A DNA stretch of 9,517 nucleotides from an uncultured bacterium (GTDB lineage: Bacteria; Oederibacteriota; PGYV01; CAILUR01). Below, in pieces: positions 6,895 to 9,517 of the stretch (its first letter is position 1; the number at the start of each line of letters is the position of its first letter). The notes under the pieces are model-generated. The model saw only the letters and a list, made by a program, of their open reading frames with translations, was not told where the DNA came from and did no database searches. Made by a program: the position numbers and the translations under genes. Location: assembly GCA_903837445.1 (NCBI GenBank), contig CAILUR010000022.1:1-9517 (forward strand), read 5' to 3'.

Positions 6895-7413
6895 ATGGGA
6901 ATAGGGAAAAAAGTGGAAGACGCGTTGAACAAACAAATCAATGCGGAGTTTTATTCGGCTTTGTTGTATCTACAAATGGCTGCTGATTTTGAGGCGAAAA
7001 ACTTGACAGGGTTTGCTAATTGGATGGAAGTACAATATGGTGAAGAAAATAAACACGCCATGAAGCTTAGAAAATATATTCTTGTGCGTGGAGGGAAAGT
7101 AAAACTCACCGCTATGGAAGCCCCTAAGCCTTCGTGGAAGAGTGCGCTGGAGGCGTTTGAAGACGCTTATGCACACGAAAAGAAAATCACAGGTATGATA
7201 CATAAACTGCTCGAGACGGCGAAAGATGAAAAAGATTATGCCACAGAGAGTATGTTGAAATGGTTTGTGGATGAACAGGTGGAGGAAGAGGCTCAGACCT
7301 TGCAACTGCTGGAAATAATAAAAGGAATGGGGGAGTCGAAAAACGCACTCTATATGCTTGACCACAGACTGGCTAAAAGAAAAGAAGGACAAAGCGGCGA
7401 GTTTAAACCTTGA
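6895..7413 (+). CDS. ftnA: Non-heme ferritin, iron storage
   Basis: Cytoplasmic bacterial ferritin of 172 aa; in this family 24 subunits form a shell that oxidises Fe(II) and stores it as a mineral. The ferroxidase residues match E. coli FtnA with an offset of one: E18 in NAEFYSA, E51 and H54 in YGEENKH, E95 in AHEKK, and Q128 and E131 in DEQVEEEA. There is no Met haem ligand pattern that would suggest bacterioferritin. A very strong AGGAGGG at 6883-6889 fixes the start. It is the first gene after the PerR-like operator, and perR follows after 16 nt. Coupling iron storage to peroxide sensing would limit Fenton chemistry when peroxide appears. Confidence 0.96.
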   Translation: MGIGKKVEDALNKQINAEFYSALLYLQMAADFEAKNLTGFANWMEVQYGEENKHAMKLRKYILVRGGKVKLTAMEAPKPSWKSALEAFEDAYAHEKKITGMIHKLLETAKDEKDYATESMLKWFVDEQVEEEAQTLQLLEIIKGMGESKNALYMLDHRLAKRKEGQSGEFKP

Positions 7414-7429
7414 CCCTCGGAGCGAATAA

Positions 7430-7873
7430 ATGAAGACCACGGTGGGAGTCCCACTGGATATAGTGGGATATTTAAAAGGAATGAAAATTAAGCCCTCTTT
7501 GATAAGAGTCAAAGTGCTTGATTATTTGATACATAAAAGAAATCATCCCACTGCAGATATGATTTTTAAGGCGTTGGCTGGAGAAATTCCCACGCTGTCA
7601 AAGACGAGTGTCTATAACACTTTGAAGTCCTTTGTTTTGGCTGGAGTTGCGCAAGAAATAAAAATAGAAAACACAGAGGTAAGATATGATGTCTTTACCA
7701 ATGTGCACGGGCATTTTAAATGCACAGTCTGTGGCAGTGTGGAAGATTTGAAATTAGATGCTTACAATATTACTTCTGACGACCTGGAAGGAAAGAAAAT
7801 TACTGAGCATCATGTGTATGTCTTGGGATTTTGTAGTAATTGTAATAAAAAAAAGAATAAAAAAAATATTTAA
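7430..7873 (+). CDS. perR: PerR-type Fur-family peroxide-sensing repressor
   Basis: Fur-superfamily winged-helix repressor of 147 aa. The DNA-binding half contains HPTADMIFKAL and a recognition helix around SKTSVYNTLK. The regulatory-metal ligands of B. subtilis PerR (H37, D85, H91, H93, D104) are all present with an offset of two: H39, D87 in RYD, H93 and H95 in HGH, and D106 in GSVEDL. The Asp at 106 is typical of PerR, where Fur has Glu. The structural Zn site is complete, C98/C101 in CTVCG and C135/C138 in CSNC. In PerR, bound Fe(II) drives oxidation of the His ligands by H2O2, releasing DNA. GGAG at 7419-7422 places the start. It lies between ferritin and desulfoferrodoxin and probably represses the unit, itself included, through 6846-6860. 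The first 15 residues are a slightly longer leader than usual, and the C-terminus is Lys/Asn-rich. Confidence 0.92.
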   Translation: MKTTVGVPLDIVGYLKGMKIKPSLIRVKVLDYLIHKRNHPTADMIFKALAGEIPTLSKTSVYNTLKSFVLAGVAQEIKIENTEVRYDVFTNVHGHFKCTVCGSVEDLKLDAYNITSDDLEGKKITEHHVYVLGFCSNCNKKKNKKNI

Positions 7874-7882
7874 AAATTGTAA

Positions 7883-7890
7883 AGGAGGGG
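7883..7890 (+). promoter_or_regulatory. Ribosome binding site deciding the desulfoferrodoxin start
   Basis: AGGAGGGG ends 2 nt before the ATG at 7893. It supports this start over the in-frame upstream ATG at 7758, which lies inside perR and would add 45 residues unlike the family. Confidence 0.8.
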
Positions 7891-7892
7891 AA

Positions 7893-8270
7893 ATGGAAAA
7901 ACTTGCTGTATATAGATGTTTAAAGTGTGGAAATGTAGTGGAAGTAGCAGTGGTGGGTGGTGGGACACTCGTATGTTGCGGCGAAAATATGAAATTACTT
8001 GATGAAAAAAGTAAAGAGGGCGCGACAGAAAAACATTTGCCGGTAGTGGAAGATATGGGAAATAGTTTTAAAGTAAAAGTAGGGACTGTAGCACATCCTA
8101 TGGATGCAGAGCACTGGATACAGTTTATTGAAGTCATAACCAAAGACGGGGCCATCATTCGCAGAGATTTGTCGCCAGGGCAGGTCGCAGAAGTTATTTT
8201 TCCAATGCCAATAAGTATGTTGGGCACTGTGAGAGCAGAGTGTAATAAACACGGCTTGTGGACAAAATAA
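7893..8270 (+). CDS. dfx: Desulfoferrodoxin, 2Fe superoxide reductase
   Basis: Cytoplasmic superoxide reductase of 125 aa that reduces superoxide to H2O2 without making O2, using rubredoxin-type electron donors. The N-terminal desulforedoxin domain has C9, C12, C28 and C29 (CLKC and CC), the FeS4 centre I with the same numbering as Desulfovibrio desulfoferrodoxin. The catalytic Fe(His)4Cys centre II is complete: H48 in EKHLPV, H68 in AHPMD, H74 in AEHWI, C117 and H120 in CNKH. The E-K-H motif that assists superoxide binding and protonation is intact. The length is standard for the 2Fe class. It follows perR by 19 nt and precedes rubrerythrin by 30 nt; its product H2O2 is the substrate of rubrerythrin, so the gene order mirrors the pathway. 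Confidence 0.97.
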   Translation: MEKLAVYRCLKCGNVVEVAVVGGGTLVCCGENMKLLDEKSKEGATEKHLPVVEDMGNSFKVKVGTVAHPMDAEHWIQFIEVITKDGAIIRRDLSPGQVAEVIFPMPISMLGTVRAECNKHGLWTK

Positions 8271-8300
8271 AAAGAAACTAATAAAATAAAGGAGCTTAAT

Positions 8301-8876
8301 ATGTCGCACCTAAAAGGAAGTATTACTGAAAAAAATCTTTTGAAATCGTTTGCTGGAGAATCTCAAGCAAGAAATCGCTATACTTTTTTTGCAGCTCAGG
8401 CTAAAAAAGAAGGTTATGAGCAGATAGCCGATATATTTTTAGAAACGGCTAACAATGAAATGGAACACGCAAAAAAATTCTTTAAATTTATGGAAGGCGG
8501 TGCCGTGGAGATTACAGCTACTTATCCTTTCGGTATAATCGGCACCACAGCGGAAAATTTAAAAGCCTCAGCTGGTGGGGAACACGAAGAGTGGACTTCT
8601 CTTTATCCAGCCTTCGCACAAACGGCAGAGACAGAAGGATTTAAAGAAGTGGCTGATGCATATAGGTTAATAGCAAAAATAGAAGCGGAGCATGAAAAAC
8701 GGTATCTCAAACTACTCGAAAATGTTGAAAAACATACTGTCTTCAAAAAAGATAAACCCATAAAATGGAAATGCAGAAACTGTGGGCATATACATGAAGG
8801 CGATAGTGCTCCGGAAAAATGTCCGACCTGTCAGCACGCAAAAGCATATTTTGAAGTGAAAGGCGAAAATTACTAA
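8301..8876 (+). CDS. rbr: Rubrerythrin, NADH/rubredoxin-linked peroxidase
   Basis: Cytoplasmic two-domain diiron protein of 191 aa that reduces H2O2 to water in anaerobes. The ferritin-like domain has the complete ligand set of Desulfovibrio rubrerythrin: E20 in GESQARNRY, E53 and H56 in NNEMEH, E94 and E97 in GGEHEEW, and E128 and H131 in KIEAEH. The C-terminal rubredoxin domain binds one Fe through C158/C161 (CRNC) and C174/C177 (CPTC). GGAG at 8291-8294 sets the start. It sits 30 nt after dfx and 45 nt before the oxidoreductase gene, in the unit headed by the PerR-like operator. It differs clearly from the shorter diiron protein at 6304, which lacks the rubredoxin domain. Confidence 0.97.
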   Translation: MSHLKGSITEKNLLKSFAGESQARNRYTFFAAQAKKEGYEQIADIFLETANNEMEHAKKFFKFMEGGAVEITATYPFGIIGTTAENLKASAGGEHEEWTSLYPAFAQTAETEGFKEVADAYRLIAKIEAEHEKRYLKLLENVEKHTVFKKDKPIKWKCRNCGHIHEGDSAPEKCPTCQHAKAYFEVKGENY

Positions 8877-8921
8877 TAGACTCAGATATAATTCCGAAGC
8901 TTAAAGATTGCGGAGGGTTTA

Positions 8922-9517
8922 ATGAGGGCTGTTTTTAATAACGAAGTGAGTATTGTCCTTGCCGGAGAGGCAGGACAAGGGATTCAATCTATTGAAAGTA
9001 TGTTGGCCGCTCTGATAAAAAGAGACGGCTATCATTTACTTGCTACCAAAGAATATATGTCTCGTGTCAGGGGCGGGATAAATTCTACAGAACTGCGTGT
9101 GGCTTCCAAAAGAGTGCAGGCATATGTGAGCAGGATTGATATTCTCATACCACTTGATAAAGCCGCCCTCCCTCATTTAAAAAATCGCATTACTTCCAAA
9201 ACCGTTATTCTCGGAGAAAAAGATAAACTTGAAAATGCCTCTGTGATAGATATTCCTTTTTCAAAACTGGGGGCTGAACTGGGGAATGTAATTTATAGTA
9301 GCACTATAGCTGTGGGGCTCATAGGCGGACTGCTTAAAATAGATGAACAAAAAATGTACGAGTACATCTCTGCTTATTTTTCAAAAAAGAGCGAGGAAAT
9401 AAAGAAAAAAAATATTGAGGCAGCTAAAATTGGTTATGAGCTTGCAGGAAAATTAGCTCAAAGTATAGATATAAATATTGCGCGCGCTTGTTGCACAGAG
9501 GAAGAAGTGATGTTTAA
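8922..9517 (+). CDS. korA: 2-oxoacid:ferredoxin oxidoreductase, gamma(-alpha) subunit (3' partial)
   Basis: An open frame of 198 codons plus two bases runs off the window without a stop. The N-terminal segment VSIVLAGEAGQGIQSIESMLA followed by KEYMSRVRGGINSTELRV (about residues 45-63) is the gamma-domain signature of 2-oxoacid:ferredoxin oxidoreductases. The gamma domain normally ends at about 185 residues. Here the frame continues into TEEEVMF, which resembles the lead-in to the GNEA start of the alpha domain in KorA-type gamma-alpha fusions, so a fusion is likely but unproven. The enzyme is oxygen-sensitive and oxidatively decarboxylates a 2-oxoacid plus CoA to acyl-CoA while reducing ferredoxin. 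The substrate (2-oxoglutarate, pyruvate or branched-chain) cannot be decided, so the symbol is tentative. GGAGGG at 8912-8917 supports the start. The 45-nt gap has no hairpin terminator, so read-through from rbr is plausible. Confidence 0.85.
   Translation, partial: MRAVFNNEVSIVLAGEAGQGIQSIESMLAALIKRDGYHLLATKEYMSRVRGGINSTELRVASKRVQAYVSRIDILIPLDKAALPHLKNRITSKTVILGEKDKLENASVIDIPFSKLGAELGNVIYSSTIAVGLIGGLLKIDEQKMYEYISAYFSKKSEEIKKKNIEAAKIGYELAGKLAQSIDINIARACCTEEEVMF

Noticed and set aside
7827..7850. TTGTAGTAATTGTAA-like sequence inside the end of perR, loosely resembling the operator
   Set aside because: It is not palindromic and is explained by codons for the conserved C-terminal CSNC region.
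7758..7892. Upstream in-frame ATG extending desulfoferrodoxin by 45 residues
   Set aside because: It overlaps perR in another frame, and the extension does not resemble the family. The ATG at 7893 has a strong ribosome binding site and gives canonical C9/C12/C28/C29 numbering.
83..8309. Many minus-strand open frames of 60-190 codons opposite the genes
   Set aside because: They lie antisense to confidently assigned genes, have Phe/Ser/Ile-rich low-information translations with no recognisable domains, and lack convincing ribosome binding sites.
8887..8892. Perfect TATAAT before the 2-oxoacid oxidoreductase gene
   Set aside because: The base 17 nt upstream gives no recognisable -35 and there is no extended -10 TG, so a promoter is not supported in such AT-rich DNA.
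8893..8914. Short inverted repeat TCCG...CGGA overlapping the ribosome binding site of the 2-oxoacid oxidoreductase gene
   Set aside because: Only four base pairs plus two after a bulge, and no U-run follows; too weak to call a terminator or a translation switch.
1..9517. tRNA/rRNA genes, CRISPR arrays, insertion sequences, riboswitches
   Set aside because: The genes are tightly packed and the two intergenic regions over 100 nt are explained by promoters. No repeats at regular spacing, terminal inverted repeats, transposase motifs or cloverleaf-like segments were seen.

Overview
The window is AT-rich bacterial DNA with every supported gene on the + strand. It has strong Shine-Dalgarno sequences, sigma-70-type -35 hexamers and very short intergenic gaps. 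The gene content (flavodiiron protein, superoxide reductase, rubrerythrins, ferredoxin-dependent 2-oxoacid oxidoreductase) points to an obligate or near-obligate anaerobe that must survive bursts of oxygen, peroxide or nitric oxide. I cannot assign a phylum from the sequence alone.

Region 1 (1-4565) holds three genes with no obvious functional link. They are the C-terminal two thirds of a CusA/CzcA-type heavy-metal RND efflux pump, cut by the window start; a DnaQ-like 3'-5' exonuclease fused to a C-terminal BRCT domain; and a CrtI/phytoene-desaturase-family FAD oxidoreductase without other carotenoid genes beside it.

Region 2 (4600-6783) is a transcription unit with its own TTGACA promoter. 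A 23-bp interrupted palindrome (11-1-11) lies over the -10. The genes are an Rrf2-family regulator with three cysteines, a flavodiiron protein (O2 and/or NO reductase) and a stand-alone rubrerythrin-like diiron protein. The simplest reading is an autoregulated Fe-S sensor controlling O2/NO reduction.

Region 3 (6819-9517) starts with a second TTGACA promoter, an A-tract upstream of it, and a perfect 15-bp 7-1-7 palindrome that looks like a PerR box. The genes are ferritin, a PerR-type Fur-family peroxide sensor, desulfoferrodoxin (2Fe superoxide reductase), rubrerythrin, and the start of a 2-oxoacid:ferredoxin oxidoreductase gamma(-alpha) subunit that runs off the window. Gaps are 16 to 45 nt, so all may be co-transcribed.

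Together regions 2 and 3 form a compact anaerobic oxidative/nitrosative defence island. FDP removes O2 or NO, superoxide reductase turns superoxide into H2O2, rubrerythrins reduce H2O2 to water, and ferritin sequesters Fenton-active iron. PerR and the Rrf2 protein provide sensing, and the 2-oxoacid oxidoreductase is a possible source of low-potential electrons. All individual families are known. The unusual points are the compact two-operon arrangement, the two clear operator candidates, the absence of any free rubredoxin in the cassette, and the exonuclease-BRCT fusion upstream. I found no RNA genes, mobile elements, CRISPR arrays or convincing terminators, and no gene-free stretch exceeds about 110 nt.
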